Shown piece by piece: positions 62,967 through 64,000 of a stretch of DNA of 64,000 nt. The notes beneath the pieces were generated by a model. It was not told where the DNA came from. It ran no database searches and was given only the letters and a program-made list of their open reading frames with translations. The position numbers were made by a program, and so were the translations under genes. Origin of the DNA: Isoetes taiwanensis (Eukaryota > Streptophyta > Lycopodiopsida > Isoetales > Isoetaceae); the NCBI GenBank assembly GCA_021234155.1, contig JAJEKV010000105.1, positions 3,146,937-3,210,936 of the forward strand, written 5' to 3'. Within the stretch, counting starts at the first letter, position 1. Each line of letters begins with the position of its first letter.

Positions 62967-63480
62967 TTGACACAAAACATATTACACAAAGTGTCCAAAA
63001 TTAGCTATGCAAACACAAAACTTGTCATATAGTTGTTATTAAATGTTTTATAGTGGATAGAATATAGTTAGCATGTTGTTACTACCCTACCATAATGTTT
63101 GATGCAATGTTGTAAATATAGGCTTATTTATCTATTGCAATGTGGTTATAACACTAGCTATTCTTTAGACACAAGACATGTCACAAAGTTTCTTATTGTT
63201 TGTCTTACACTAATTATGCTTTAGACACAAAACGGGACAAAGTTCCTTATTGGTTATCTTATAGTGGATGGATTATAGCTGCTATTTTGTCACTAGCTTG
63301 CCACGGTTTTGATGCAACGTTATTAGTACAGAGTTATTTATCTATGGCAATGTGGTCACACACTTGCTATTCTTTAGACACAAAATGGGTCACAAAGTTT
63401 CTTATTGGTTGTTTTTATAGTGGATGGATTATAGCTACTATTTTGTCACTAGCTTGCCACAATGTTGATGCAACATTATC
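62967..63480. repeat. Imperfect tandem repeat, about 200-bp units, 2.5 copies
   Basis: TTAGACACAA-type starts occur at 62967, 63165 and 63374 (with an internal extra copy at 63221). TAGTGGAT(A/G)GA-TATAG...GATGCAA(T/C)(G/A)TT...TTATTTATCTAT-GCAATGTGGT follow in each unit (63052, 63262, 63418). Open frames across it simply translate the repeat. Confidence 0.85.
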
Positions 63481-63793
63481 CTTGCAGCCTCCTTGTAGTA
63501 TCCTTATGCAGATGTGAAGTTTAGGGCCAAGTTAACGCGCGGGAAGACACCCCTTCATCTCTACATTTGTCTATCAATATTTTTGGGTGGTTTTTCAGGT
63601 GGCAGCATCTTTATGGATCATGGGATATTTTCTTTCGATGAACTTCTGGAATGGTGTTGTTTTCTACCTCCACACTTGGGTTTTTTGAGCACCCGTGTTG
63701 ACACGTTTAGGCTATCTGGATATTTTGGAGCCTTAAATGAATGTATTTACTACATACTATTAATAAAAATAAAAATACCTTGCCTTCACCAAA

Positions 63794-63796
<3 letters not shown>

Positions 63797-63830
<34 letters not shown>

Positions 63831-63839
63831 TATACCTAT
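63797..63839. repeat. (AC)n microsatellite
   Basis: About 21 AC units following a short A run. Confidence 0.98.
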
Positions 63840-64000
63840 GGGTTTTGTTTATTTATCACAATTGTTGTTAAAATATTGTCACAAGTTTGACATTTTCTAG
63901 ATTACCATGTAGCTGGAATTTGACTTTGCATCAATATTATGACAGAAATTGAAGCCACAAACTTGATACAACTACTGTTGTATTGTTGTGTATTTGTGAC

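Noticed and set aside
63200-63517. 105-codon + frame with repeated hydrophobic segments resembling membrane spans
   Set aside because: The hydrophobic segments are the translated 200-bp tandem repeat.

Overview
This window looks like nuclear DNA of a land plant with a large, transposon-rich genome. The evidence is a COBRA-type GPI-anchored wall protein, a 13-exon ADA2 coactivator gene, PPR fragments of the plant organelle type, a plant-type GH17 glucanase relic, and many decayed LINE and Copia sequences. The LINE type (C-terminal C-X2-C-X9-H-X4-C knuckle plus acidic tail) and the very low gene density would suit a fern or other non-seed plant, but that is inference. No organelle, bacterial or viral gene block was seen.

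Layout. 1-7.2 kb holds a broken LINE reverse transcriptase interrupted by a probable 1.54-kb solo LTR, and a broken Myb/SANT gene. 7.8-20.8 kb is a LINE graveyard: four long copies (two forward, one reverse, one forward) plus a reverse 3' scrap, with (CT)n and (ATT)n tracts at the junctions. 21.0-22.7 kb has two ~455-bp direct repeats, each carrying a long conserved hairpin. 23.6-25.5 kb is a six-exon COBRA-like gene with clean splice sites but six single-base indels. 27.3-30.1 kb is a reverse-strand Copia remnant; its polymerase is split by a 510-bp hAT-like MITE with a perfect 8-bp target duplication, and its probable LTR lies at 29.7-30.1 kb.

32.9-38.9 kb is the one apparently functional conserved gene: ADA2 (ZZ, SANT, ADA2 middle domain, SWIRM) on the reverse strand. 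39-44 kb is mostly empty, with a PPR scrap, a short pre-miRNA-like hairpin and a tiny poly(T) insertion between 10-bp repeats. 44.4-47.4 kb carries a LINE RT fragment, an LTR fragment with a perfect heat-shock element in front of a TATA box, and an L1-type 3' end. 51.0-51.5 kb is the 3' end of a reverse LINE. 52.9-55.2 kb has a two-exon unknown gene and a frameshifted DENR/TMA22-like gene. 56.9-58.4 kb is a PPR pseudogene, 59.4-60.0 kb a phase-consistent four-exon small gene of unknown function, 61.4-61.9 kb a broken GH17 gene, and 63.0-63.5 kb a ~200-bp tandem repeat.

The most rewarding points are the LTR pair with heat-shock-type sites, the shared 3' stem-loop and pentanucleotide tails of the LINEs, the hAT MITE inside Copia, the hairpin-bearing repeat pair, and the contrast between an indel-free ADA2 and indel-ridden COBRA and DENR genes. 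Exon borders were read by eye from splice signals and reading phase; family names rest on remembered motif patterns, not searches.
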